A DNA stretch of 39,527 nucleotides, taken from Chroococcidiopsidaceae cyanobacterium CP_BM_ER_R8_30 (lineage in GTDB: Bacteria; Cyanobacteriota; Cyanobacteriia; Cyanobacteriales; Chroococcidiopsidaceae). The stretch spans positions 1-39,527 of the forward strand of contig JAFASY010000050.1 of NCBI GenBank assembly GCA_019244235.1, in the 5' to 3' direction. The notes beneath the pieces were generated by a model that had not been told where the DNA came from, did no database searches, and worked only from the letters and a program-made list of their open reading frames with translations. Every line of letters starts with the position of its first letter. Positions within the stretch are counted from its first letter, which is position 1. The position numbers and the translations under genes are program-made. Below, piece after piece: positions 17,109 through 25,763 of the stretch.

Positions 17109-20100
17109 ATGAAACGCATTGTTTTAATTGCTGGGTTTGAATCATTTAATGCCGACCTATACCGTCAGGCAGCTCAACTGGCAGTAGAACGCTGCCCTGA
17201 GTTAGACATTCGGGTGTTTAGCGATCGCGACCTCACCACTCGTCCAGGTGAGATAGAAGTAGCACTGCAAGACGCCCAGGTCTTTTTTGGCAGTTTGCTC
17301 TTTGATTACGACCAAGTTTTGTGGCTGCGTGATCGTTTGCAACACATCCCAATTCGCCTTGTGTTTGAGTCAGCCCTAGAACTGATGACCCTAACCCAGC
17401 TTGGTGTCTTTGCCATTGGCGATCGGCCCAAGGGCATGCCTAAGCCAATTAAATTTATTCTTGACAAATTCAGCCAAGGGCGAGAAGAAGACCGACTAGC
17501 TGGGTATTTGAGCTTTTTAAAAATTGGACCAAAATTATTGAAATTCGTGCCTGTGCAGAAGGTACAAGACCTACGCAACTGGCTTATTGTCTATGGCTAC
17601 TGGAATGCTGGCGGATCAGATAATGTTGCTGCCCTGTTCTGGATATTGGCAGAACAGTATTTGGGGTTAAAGGTGGGTGAAATTCCCTCACTAGTGGAAA
17701 CCCCAAATATGGGTCTAGTACATCCCAACTATCAAGGATTTTTTGATTCACCCCGGCAGTACTTAGAGTGGTACCGAAGTCAAAAGCCGACTGCTGTCTT
17801 AGAGGGAAGCTCGCTCTTTACGTCAGGGACAAGGAGTCAGGGGGAATGCTCTCAATTACCAGTCGTGAGCATTTTGCTTTATCGTAAGCATGTTATTACC
17901 CGGCAGCCATACATTCACCAACTGATTCGCTACTTTGAGCAGGCGGGTTTAGTTCCCTTACCTATTTTTATCAATGGAGTTGAAGGCCATGTGGCGGTGC
18001 GGGATTGGATGACTACAGCCTATGAAGCTACCCAGAGGCAGCTAGGTGTAGTTGAGATTCCCTCCCTATCTAGTGAGGCAAGTCAGGTAGATGCAATCGT
18101 CTCCACTATTGGCTTCCCTTTAGTAGGAGGTCCTGCTGGGTCGATGGAAGCAGGGCGGCAGGTGGACGTTGCCAAACGCATCCTTGGCGCTAAGAATGTA
18201 CCTTACATTGTGGCGGCACCACTACTCATTCAAGATATTCATTCCTGGACTCGTCAAGGGATTGGAGGATTGCAAAGTGTAGTATTGTACGCATTACCAG
18301 AACTGGATGGAGCAATTGACCCTGTACCGCTGGGCGGTTTAGTAGGAGAAAAGATCTATTTAATACCAGAACGGGTACAGCGTCTGATTGAACGGCTGAA
18401 ATACTGGATTGCTCTGCGGCAGAAGCCACTTCAAGAGCGACATGTAGCAATTGTCCTTTACGGTTTTCCTCCTGGTTATGGGGCTACGGGAACAGCCGCC
18501 TTGCTAAATGTGCCGCGATCGCTTCTCAAGTTGCTACAGGCACTCAAAGCTCAAGGATATACCGTTGGTGAATTACCAGAAGATGGAGAGGAATTAATTT
18601 GCCATATCAAAGAGGCAGATGAGGGTAGAGCTACCACCCTCAACGCCCAAACCTTAGAAAAATGGCTCGGCTATTTAAACACATCTCGAATTGAGAAACA
18701 GTGGAAATCTCTTACTGGCAGTGGCATTAAAACTTATGGGGATGAATTCGCCCTTGGTGGCGTCCAGTTGGGCAATGTATGGATTGGGGTACAGCCGCCT
18801 CTAGGGATACCAGGCGATCCCATGCGACTCATGTTTGAGCGTGACTTAACACCCCATCCCCAATACGCTGCTTTTTATCAATGGCTGCAACATGGATTTC
18901 AAGCTGATGTGGTAATTCATTTTGGGATGCATGGCACAGTTGAATGGTTGCCTGGTTCTCCTTTAGGCAATACAGGCTATTCTTGGCCTGACATTCTGCT
19001 GGGAAATTTGCCCAATATCTATATATACGCAGCTAATAATCCCTCTGAGTCAATCCTGGCAAAGCGGCGAGGCTATGGTGTTCTCATATCTCATAACGTG
19101 CCGCCATACGGTCGCGCTGGATTGTATAAAGAGTTGGTAGGACTGCGCGACTTAATATCTGAATATCGGGAAGATCCAGATCAGAACTATCAGCTCAAAG
19201 CAGCCATCTGTAAACAGATTGTGGATACTGGAGTGAATGTAGATTGTCCGTTTGAGGATGCCCAACGATTGGGGATTGCCTTCTCTCCTGAGAATGCTCA
19301 GATGTTTAGTCCTCAAGCGTTCAATCGGTATTTGGTGCAGGTATATGAATATCTTCAAGTGCTGGAGAATCGCCTATTCTCTGCTGGATTGCACACACTA
19401 GGCGAACCACCTGATTCAGAAGAGTTAACGAGTTATCTTCGGGCTTACTTTGGAGAAGAATTACCAGAGGACGTGATTAGCGAAGTTGTTAGCAATCAGC
19501 TATCAGTAGCCAACACAAAAATTGAATCCAAAATCGGCTTATCCAGTCGCTCTGGAATAGACGCAAACGCTAAGACCAAAATCGAAGAGGCAGAGCAGAT
19601 CTGCAAATTATTAATGCAAACCGGGGATGAGTTAACGAACCTGCTGCGCGGTATCAATGGTGAATATATACTCCCAGCTCCAGGTGGCGATTTATTGCGA
19701 GATGGTCCGGGTGTGCTACCCACAGGTCGGAACATGCACGCCTTGGACCCCTATCGGATGCCTTCTCCAGGTGCTTACGAGCGAGGACGAGTGATCGCTA
19801 TTTCCCTCCTCACTCAACATTTGAAAGAGCATGGGCAATATCCTGAAACTGTTGCCGTTATGCTGTGGGGATTGGATGCCATCAAAACTCGTGGTGAATC
19901 CCTGGGTATTCTCTTGGAACTAGTGGGAGCAGAACCTCTGAAGGAAGGTACTGGTCGAATCGTCCGCTATGAACTAAGACAGTTATCTGAGTTGAATCAT
20001 CCCCGGATCGATGTGCTAGGAAATCTCTCTGGCATCTTTCGAGATAGCTTTGTCAACATCATTGAACTGCTTGATGATTTGTTTCAACGAGCGGCAGCGG

Positions 20101-20897
20101 TTGATGAACCCGAAGACCAGAATTTTATTCGCAAACATGCTCTAGCTCTAAAAGCACAGGGTGTAGACAACCCAGCCGCTCGATTGTTTTCCAACCCGGC
20201 TGGTGATTTCGGCTCACTAGTTAACGATCGAGTTGTGACATCTAACTGGGAGTCAGGAGATGAACTGGGGCAGACATGGCGCGAGCGTAATGTCTTCAGC
20301 TATGGCAGACAAGATAAGGGTCAAGCACGTCCAGAAGTTTTAACTCAGCTATTGCAGACGAGCGATCACATCGTTCAGGAGATTGACTCTGTAGAATACG
20401 GGCTTACTGATATCCAGGAATACTACGCCAACACAGGGGGATTAAAGCGAGCTGCTGAAAAGCAACGCGGCAGAAAGGTGAATGCTAGCTTTGTAGAGAG
20501 TTTCTCGAAAGACGCAACGCCTCGTAACCTAGAAGACTTGCTGCGAATGGAGTATCGAACTAAGTTACTCAATCCTAAGTGGGCAGAGGCGATGGTAAAT
20601 CAAGGTTCTGGGGGAGCTTTTGAAATCTCCCAACGACTCACAGCACTGATTGGTTGGAGCGGTACTGTAGACTTTACTGACTCGTGGGTTTATGACCAGG
20701 CAGCTGCTACTTATGCCTTCGATGCAGAAATGGCGGAAAAACTAAGAGCCTCGAATCCAGAGGCATTTCGCAATATTGTGGGCAGAATGTTAGAGGCGAA
20801 TGGGCGCGGATTCTGGCAACCGGATACTGAGAAGTTGGATAAGTTGCGGGAATTATATGAATTATCTGAGGCGGAGATTGAAGGTGTGATGATATGA
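17109..20897 (+). CDS. bchH: magnesium chelatase subunit H, BchH-type paralogue
   Basis: The H subunit binds protoporphyrin IX and, with subunits I and D, inserts Mg2+ in the first committed step of chlorophyll synthesis. The 1262-residue protein belongs to the CobN/BchH family, with conserved blocks such as HFGMHGTVEWLPGSPLG, RNMHALDPYRMPS and NWESGDELGQTW. Its N-terminus (MKRIVLIAGFESFNADLYRQ) and length differ from the main cyanobacterial ChlH of about 1330 residues, which I recall starting MFTHVKSTIRH. I therefore take it as the second, BchH-like form found in many cyanobacteria. A cobaltochelatase CobN role is less likely from these motifs. Residues about 793-815 (VVSNQLSVANTKIESKIG) look like an in-frame inserted repeat. 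It appears to stand alone. Confidence 0.88.
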   Translation: MKRIVLIAGFESFNADLYRQAAQLAVERCPELDIRVFSDRDLTTRPGEIEVALQDAQVFFGSLLFDYDQVLWLRDRLQHIPIRLVFESALELMTLTQLGVFAIGDRPKGMPKPIKFILDKFSQGREEDRLAGYLSFLKIGPKLLKFVPVQKVQDLRNWLIVYGYWNAGGSDNVAALFWILAEQYLGLKVGEIPSLVETPNMGLVHPNYQGFFDSPRQYLEWYRSQKPTAVLEGSSLFTSGTRSQGECSQLPVVSILLYRKHVITRQPYIHQLIRYFEQAGLVPLPIFINGVEGHVAVRDWMTTAYEATQRQLGVVEIPSLSSEASQVDAIVSTIGFPLVGGPAGSMEAGRQVDVAKRILGAKNVPYIVAAPLLIQDIHSWTRQGIGGLQSVVLYALPELDGAIDPVPLGGLVGEKIYLIPERVQRLIERLKYWIALRQKPLQERHVAIVLYGFPPGYGATGTAALLNVPRSLLKLLQALKAQGYTVGELPEDGEELICHIKEADEGRATTLNAQTLEKWLGYLNTSRIEKQWKSLTGSGIKTYGDEFALGGVQLGNVWIGVQPPLGIPGDPMRLMFERDLTPHPQYAAFYQWLQHGFQADVVIHFGMHGTVEWLPGSPLGNTGYSWPDILLGNLPNIYIYAANNPSESILAKRRGYGVLISHNVPPYGRAGLYKELVGLRDLISEYREDPDQNYQLKAAICKQIVDTGVNVDCPFEDAQRLGIAFSPENAQMFSPQAFNRYLVQVYEYLQVLENRLFSAGLHTLGEPPDSEELTSYLRAYFGEELPEDVISEVVSNQLSVANTKIESKIGLSSRSGIDANAKTKIEEAEQICKLLMQTGDELTNLLRGINGEYILPAPGGDLLRDGPGVLPTGRNMHALDPYRMPSPGAYERGRVIAISLLTQHLKEHGQYPETVAVMLWGLDAIKTRGESLGILLELVGAEPLKEGTGRIVRYELRQLSELNHPRIDVLGNLSGIFRDSFVNIIELLDDLFQRAAAVDEPEDQNFIRKHALALKAQGVDNPAARLFSNPAGDFGSLVNDRVVTSNWESGDELGQTWRERNVFSYGRQDKGQARPEVLTQLLQTSDHIVQEIDSVEYGLTDIQEYYANTGGLKRAAEKQRGRKVNASFVESFSKDATPRNLEDLLRMEYRTKLLNPKWAEAMVNQGSGGAFEISQRLTALIGWSGTVDFTDSWVYDQAAATYAFDAEMAEKLRASNPEAFRNIVGRMLEANGRGFWQPDTEKLDKLRELYELSEAEIEGVMI

Positions 20898-21031
20898 GGA
20901 TAGTGTCCTCATGTCCAGTGTCATAGTAGGGGCTCCACGTTGGGTAAAAATCAAACAGAAACTATTCTGGCTCCAGCAAGCAAACTGGAAATAGAATGGG
21001 AGAGTAGAACGGGGGTAGGTGCCCAAATGGC

Positions 21032-21709
21032 ATGAGCAATATCACATTTGACTTGCAACAACTCCTCATCCCCATAGGGCAATACATTTTGTTGCAAGAT
21101 GTCACTTGGGAGAGATACGAAATAATCCTTACCGCTCAAGGGGAGCGAGATGTTGGTCGCTCCTCAAGAATTGCCTTTTGCGATGAAGTTCTGGAAATCA
21201 TGGTTCCCCTGCCCGAACACGAATATCTTAAACGTCGGATTGGAAGTTTGATTGAAGACTTGCTGGAGGAACTCAATATTGAGTTTGAAGGCTTTGGCTC
21301 AACCACTTGGAGAAGACAACAAAAGATGGCTGGTGCTGAACCGGATGAGTGCTTCTATATCCACAATTTTGCTGCTGTTCGGGGCAAAATTGACATAGAC
21401 TTGCAGCGAGATCCTCCACCTGACCTAGTATTAGAAATTGATATCACCAGTCGGTCACTTGATCGATTAACTATCTATGCACGGCTAGGAGTGCCTGAAG
21501 TCTGGCGGGTGAATCAAAATCAATTACGGATCTATCAATTGCAAGATGATTACTATGAAGAAACAGAATCAAGTCTCGCCTTCCCAAACTTCCCAGTAAA
21601 AATGTTGCCCAACTTTGTGCAAAGTTACCAATCGGGTGGCAGAATTGCTCTTCGTCAGGCTTTTCGGAAATGGGTAAGAAATTGGCTTAACACCAATTCA
21701 CTTTCATGA
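21032..21709 (+). CDS. Uma2 family (DUF820) putative endonuclease
   Basis: This 225-residue protein belongs to the Uma2/DUF820 family of restriction-endonuclease-fold proteins, hugely expanded in cyanobacteria. The core pattern is visible: ERYEIIL near residue 30, the PDLVLEID strand with its acidic pair (about 130-137), then RLTIYARLGVPEVWRVN. The PD-(D/E)xK-like acidic residues are present, but no biological substrate is established for the family. It stands alone behind bchH; the 134-base gap before it holds no obvious terminator. The C-terminus reaches the decayed end of the minus-strand tnpB. Confidence 0.88.
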   Translation: MSNITFDLQQLLIPIGQYILLQDVTWERYEIILTAQGERDVGRSSRIAFCDEVLEIMVPLPEHEYLKRRIGSLIEDLLEELNIEFEGFGSTTWRRQQKMAGAEPDECFYIHNFAAVRGKIDIDLQRDPPPDLVLEIDITSRSLDRLTIYARLGVPEVWRVNQNQLRIYQLQDDYYEETESSLAFPNFPVKMLPNFVQSYQSGGRIALRQAFRKWVRNWLNTNSLS

Positions 21710-21734
21710 AGTTATTTATCAACGCCTTACGGCA

Positions 21735-22767
21735 TCAGTGGCAAGTTTGAGAAGGTTTCACCAATGAAGTTGGCACCTCAACAAACACACCATCACATTC
21801 AACCAACTTATACTCAATCATGCCTCTCAGCATCCCCCATCCTGTATCCAAGATGGAACGATTGAGTCCAGTTTTTTGATGTTTGCGTTTGCTTCCTTTC
21901 TTAGCTTTGCGGGTCATCCCTTTAATATTTAATTTCTCAGTAGCAACCATGCTATTACTGCTAACAATCTGTGCAGCTACCTTATGCGCCCAATCCCTAC
22001 GCTGATTTGCGCTCTTTTGCTGAAGTTTAGCGACCTTTCTAGATGCCTTTTTCCAACGTTTGGAGGCTTTTATCTTTTTCTTGAAATTAGGTGCTTGCTT
22101 TCGTCTTTTCTGTTTAGAAACCTGTTTAACTTTAGCTTGAGCTGTAGCAAGAAATCTAGGATTTTCTATCTTACTACCATTGCTCATGGCAACAGCAGTA
22201 AGAGTGCCAAAGTCAATTCCTACTGCACCTGTGTCAGTCTGTCTAACTGGTGCGCAGTTAACGGTGATCGAGGCAAACCATTGATTATTGCGGTAGACAA
22301 TAGTGCAAGTTGTTGGTGTTCCCCAAGTCCTAGCTTTACCCCTCATCTGAATCTGAAAGCCTAAGTCTCTCAGTTCCAGATGACCATTATCGCCATTACT
22401 GTGAACCTTGAAACCTTGACGAGCATCAGGATAAGTCCACCCAGAATACTTGCGTATTGACTGGAACTTTGGATATCCTCCAATTCCTTTAAAGAAACGC
22501 TGGAAAGCAAAATCTACTCGCTTCACTGTCGCTTGTAGCGAACCATGATTGAGAGATTTATAGTCAGTCCAGCAATCCTTGAATGGCACTATTGCTGCTT
22601 GCTGAGTCAAGTAATCGACAGCCTTTCCAAACTTCTGGTAACTCGTATGAGCGATGCTCCACGCAGGCATTATACAGGTAGGCATGAAGTCTCCGCGTCT
22701 CAAGCATTTTGACCGCTTGGGCTTTGGACGGATACAACCTAAAAGTGACTCGGCGTGTTACTATCAT
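21735..22767 (-). pseudogene. tnpB: tnpB of an IS605-type element, frameshifted and truncated
   Basis: TnpB is the RNA-guided nuclease of IS200/IS605 elements. The N-terminus (ATG at 22767, MIVTRRVTFRLYPSKAQAVK) runs to about 22650 and continues in another frame (TSYQKFGKAVDYLTQQ). One extra base near 22647-22650 explains the break. The RuvC-like block GIDFGTLTAVAMSNG with its first Asp and the ATEKLNIKGMTR block with its Glu are present. The frame then stops after PSQTCH, inside the first zinc-finger pair, so the second CxxC and the final catalytic Asp are lost. No tnpA is present. It is therefore a dead copy, and its guide-RNA end, expected past the 3' end, is missing or unrecognisable. Confidence 0.85.
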
Positions 22768-22797
22768 GGTTGATATAGTACAACCAAAAGTACGCAC

Positions 22798-22998
22798 ATG
22801 CCAAGAACAGAAAGGCTCTATATTAGAATCTCACCAGAACTCAAAGATAAAGTGACAAGGGTTGCCAAAGAGCGCAACGTAACTGTATCTGAGTTGCTCG
22901 TGGACTATATTAAACGACTGCCTAACCCGAAAGTTCTATTGGCAATCTCCGCTATTGCTCCAATCGCCGCGCTATCCCTCCCCACCCCGCTTCACTGA
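22798..22998 (+). CDS. ribbon-helix-helix (CopG-like) protein divergent from tnpB
   Basis: The first 45 residues form a ribbon-helix-helix DNA-binding fold: a beta strand RLYIRISPEL, then helices KDKVTRVAKE and TVSELLVDYIKRL. Only 30 bases separate its ATG from the tnpB ATG on the other strand, so the two genes share a control region and this protein may repress tnpB. After KRLPNPK the frame runs on through a hydrophobic stretch (AISAIAPIAALSLPTPLH) that reads into the hairpin at 22980-23006. That tail is probably a C-terminal extension by decay or insertion rather than an original domain. Confidence 0.7.
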   Translation: MPRTERLYIRISPELKDKVTRVAKERNVTVSELLVDYIKRLPNPKVLLAISAIAPIAALSLPTPLH

Positions 22999-23006
22999 GG
23001 GTGGGG
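22980..23006. repeat. strong hairpin at the edge of the tnpB element
   Basis: CCCCACCC and GGGTGGGG pair perfectly around an 11-base loop containing the stop codon of the ribbon-helix-helix gene. IS200/IS605 elements end in such subterminal hairpins, so this may mark the element's left end; it could also act as a terminator, though the T-run comes only about 20 bases later. Element ends and the target site cannot be fixed by eye. Confidence 0.5.
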
Positions 23007-23163
23007 ACACCCGCGATTTCGTTGTTTTTTTGAAAAACTTGCTGTACTGTCAGGTTGAAATCTGGTAAAAGTGGGTCAGTGATCGCGATGCTGCCCGGTA
23101 GGTTTTTGGTAAAGCATTAGCGCTCGACTATAAAATGGACTGCTCTAACAGCAAAAATCCCAG

Positions 23164-24147
23164 ATGCTTCACCCAGTTCAATTAGATGGGAAAGTCCGTC
23201 TCTTAACGTGGCTGTTGCGTTGGAGCAGCAAGCCTGCCAATGAAATGACTCTTCAAGAAATCGAGCAGCAGTCTCAAACTCCAATTTCTCCAATTGTTGC
23301 TCGTATCATGCTGGGTCAATCATTGCCAATGCAGAAGATTACAGATGTTGTTACTGCAGGGCGACATGGCGATATTCCGTTGAAGCTCTACTACCCAAGG
23401 CAACAATCGGCATTAGGAGTCATTGTCTTTTTTCATGGCGGCGGTTGGATTGGCGGCAATTTTCAAACCCATGATGCCATGTGCAGACGACTGGCACATC
23501 AGAGTGGGGTGGCAGTGATTGCCGTGGGGTATCGACTTGCACCGCGATATCCGTTTGCGATCGCTTTAGAGGATGGGTACGACACTCTACAGTGGGTTGT
23601 CCAGCAGGCTGCATCTTTAGGTGTTGATGCCAACTCCCTGATAGTGATTGGCGACAGTGCAGGTGGCAATTTGGCAGCAGCCCTGTGCTTAATGGCAAAA
23701 GATGCACAGAAGCCCAACATTCGAGGACAAGTTTTGCTATATCCGATTACTGATGGCACGCTCAGTCAGCCCTCAGTTAAGCAATATGCGAATGGACCGT
23801 ATTTAACCAAAGCGCAACTGAAACGGTTTGTGCAGGATTATGCTCGCACGCCGAATGACATCTACCACCCTTACTTTTCACCGCTCTTAGCGACAAACCT
23901 TACTCAATTACCGCCTGCCCTAATCATCACCGGGCAGTACGATCCATTACACGATGAGGGACAAGCCTACGCAGAACGATTGCGATTAGCAGGGAATCAA
24001 GTGCAATTCACCGACTACATGGGTATGATTCACGGCTTTCTGAGCTTCCCAGGCTTTTGTCACGGTGCTAAACCTGCTTTTGCAGAAATTGCTGCTTTTA
24101 TAGACTCCCTGTTTAAGGAACCAAGCGTTACCCAATGGTCAAGTTAG
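23164..24147 (+). CDS. alpha/beta hydrolase, HSL-type esterase/lipase
   Basis: This 327-residue hydrolase belongs to the hormone-sensitive-lipase-like group. The oxyanion motif HGGGWIGG (about residues 91-98) and the nucleophile elbow GDSAGGNLAAA (about 164-174) are typical. The remaining triad residues are likely Asp in ITGQYDPLHDE and His in GMIHGFLSF. The natural substrate cannot be told from sequence; short-chain esters are usual for the family. No signal peptide is visible, so it is probably cytosolic. It stands alone between the decayed tnpB element and a gap with a gene fossil. Confidence 0.9.
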   Translation: MLHPVQLDGKVRLLTWLLRWSSKPANEMTLQEIEQQSQTPISPIVARIMLGQSLPMQKITDVVTAGRHGDIPLKLYYPRQQSALGVIVFFHGGGWIGGNFQTHDAMCRRLAHQSGVAVIAVGYRLAPRYPFAIALEDGYDTLQWVVQQAASLGVDANSLIVIGDSAGGNLAAALCLMAKDAQKPNIRGQVLLYPITDGTLSQPSVKQYANGPYLTKAQLKRFVQDYARTPNDIYHPYFSPLLATNLTQLPPALIITGQYDPLHDEGQAYAERLRLAGNQVQFTDYMGMIHGFLSFPGFCHGAKPAFAEIAAFIDSLFKEPSVTQWSS

Positions 24148-24245
24148 GATTTTAACTTTCCTAATTTTCACCTTTCTTACGCGTTACTTTCCGAGCCGCG
24201 ATAATGCAAATCATTTAGCCCCTTTGTGCAGGACGGGCTTGCTAT

Positions 24246-24308
24246 GCGGTTCATCGCCGATTGCAGACTTTCAATTTCCCGGAATGGTTGCCAACGAACT
24301 AATGCCAT
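24246..24308 (-). pseudogene. hsp20 fossil: first 21 codons only
   Basis: On the minus strand an ATG at 24308 opens MALVRWQPFREIESLQSAMNR, the N-terminal signature of cyanobacterial Hsp20 small heat-shock proteins. Homology stops abruptly after these 21 residues; the frame continues through unrelated sequence to a stop near 24178. An AAGG-like ribosome site remains before the ATG. This is the 5' end of an hsp20 gene whose body has been lost. The rest of the 351-base gap (24148-24498) shows nothing else I can name. Confidence 0.7.
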
Positions 24309-24498
24309 AACCTTAATGCCCATTACAGCAGCAATGTAAGTACTTGGCGATCACTCCCTAAAAATTAAGTGTACCTTTGTAGAAGTCTCATCGCTATACT
24401 GAGAGCGTATATTATGTCTAAATGTTAACTACCTTGGATGAGCGGCGAAGATTATTGGCTCTTGGGCACTAATGTGTTTGTTTTGTAGTAGTTGAATT

Positions 24499-24804
24499 AT
24501 GACCAAACTAATCCCCATCGAAGAAGACGCCGTGGTCGTCGGCTATATGTTTTACTGCCCTGGCTGCAATGAAAATCACGCCCTCTACATCCGCCCTAGC
24601 AAAGTTCGAAGCGGCGCAACTTGGGATTTTAATGGAGACATGGAGAAACCGGCATTCTACCCCAGTCTTCTAACAATAATTGAACAAGCGAACAAAAGGT
24701 TCAGAGTATGCCACCTTTACGTTAGAGATGGCAAGCTCCAGTTTCTTACTGACTGCACTCACTCGCTGGCGGGTCAGCTTGTCGAGATTCCAGACCAAGA
24801 TTAA
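24499..24804 (+). CDS. DUF6527 family protein, phage-type
   Basis: This 101-residue protein has the pattern I recall for DUF6527: FYCPGCNENHALYI with a CxxC pair, a central WDFNGDMEKPAFYPSLL, then CHLYVRDGKLQFLTDCTHSL and a C-terminal VEIP. The cysteines and histidines suggest a zinc site. The family is best known from bacteriophages and prophages, without assigned function. Here it stands alone with no other phage gene nearby, so it looks like a leftover or a domesticated cargo gene in a decayed zone. Confidence 0.75.
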   Translation: MTKLIPIEEDAVVVGYMFYCPGCNENHALYIRPSKVRSGATWDFNGDMEKPAFYPSLLTIIEQANKRFRVCHLYVRDGKLQFLTDCTHSLAGQLVEIPDQD

Positions 24805-24866
24805 CAGCTCTCTTGTGATAGCCTGCTTACTCGCCAATTGCCTCTGCGCATCGGGGGACTTTTAAG

Positions 24867-25763
24867 CTAACGTAGGCTAAACAGCAGTCCAATCCCGATA
24901 ATCGCTATCAGAACACCAACGATGGCTCGGAGACTAACCCGCTCACCCAGGCAGGCGGCAATTGGTAGCACGAACAGAGGACTAGTGTTCGTCAGCGTCA
25001 GAGTGATTCCAGCAGCAGTAAATTTAAGCGCCATTTGCTGTAGCCAAATTCCCAGATAAGTCCCGGCAAAAGCTGCAACAAAAATCCCTCCGATCACCTT
25101 CCCTGATCGTAGAGCTTTAAGCTGAGGGCCATACTGCCGCTGTCTCAGCCATTTCCACGGCAGTAACACTAGCACACCTGCACTGAGCCGCAATAGTGCT
25201 GCCCACAAAGGGTCAATGCTGGTAGTTGCGAGTACCTTGTGCGAGAGAACAGCCCCAGTCGCCAGTGCCATTGCTGCCACAAGTCCAAAGCTAATACCTC
25301 GTACCCAGTCGGCACTAGCATCACTTCCACCAGGTACTCGTTCGGTTATAACTCCAGCAACTCCCAAAATAGTCAGAAAAATACCGCACCAAGCACCAGC
25401 ACTTAGCTGTTCTTGAAGAAAAATCAGCGCTAAGATTGCCGCAATTGGTGGTGCCAAGGTTTCCATTAATAAAGCCCGACGTGCCCCTAGGCAATTTAAG
25501 GTGACAAAAAAGGCTGTATCGCCGACCCCGATCCCCATAACACCACTCAGTAGCAGTAGGCAGACAGCAGTAGGATTGATAGCTAGCAGGAGAGTGTGAT
25601 TTAGAAAAAGGGTGAGGAGCAGCAACGGAATGGCTATCGCTCCTTTGAGCAAGTTCAGTTCTAGAGGTGGGATACTTTGCCCCAAGCGAGTGTAGATAAT
25701 TGACGATACAGCCCACAAAAAGGCAGCACATAGAGCTGCTATTTCACCTTGAAAGTGTCTCAT
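24867..25763 (-). CDS. EamA/DMT family transporter
   Basis: This 298-residue membrane protein has ten predicted helices in two EamA repeats, the drug/metabolite transporter fold. The first repeat begins at FQGEIAALCAAFLWAVSSII and the second near GISFGLVAAMALATGAVLS; the GxxxGIWLQQMALKFTAAG element near the end is typical. Substrates of this family include amino acids, nucleosides and toxic metabolites and cannot be predicted here. Its ATG overlaps the stop of the sensor-kinase gene by the 4-base ATGA arrangement. It is therefore translationally coupled to the two-component genes, hinting that it acts in the same response. Confidence 0.9.
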   Translation of the reverse strand: MRHFQGEIAALCAAFLWAVSSIIYTRLGQSIPPLELNLLKGAIAIPLLLLTLFLNHTLLLAINPTAVCLLLLSGVMGIGVGDTAFFVTLNCLGARRALLMETLAPPIAAILALIFLQEQLSAGAWCGIFLTILGVAGVITERVPGGSDASADWVRGISFGLVAAMALATGAVLSHKVLATTSIDPLWAALLRLSAGVLVLLPWKWLRQRQYGPQLKALRSGKVIGGIFVAAFAGTYLGIWLQQMALKFTAAGITLTLTNTSPLFVLPIAACLGERVSLRAIVGVLIAIIGIGLLFSLR

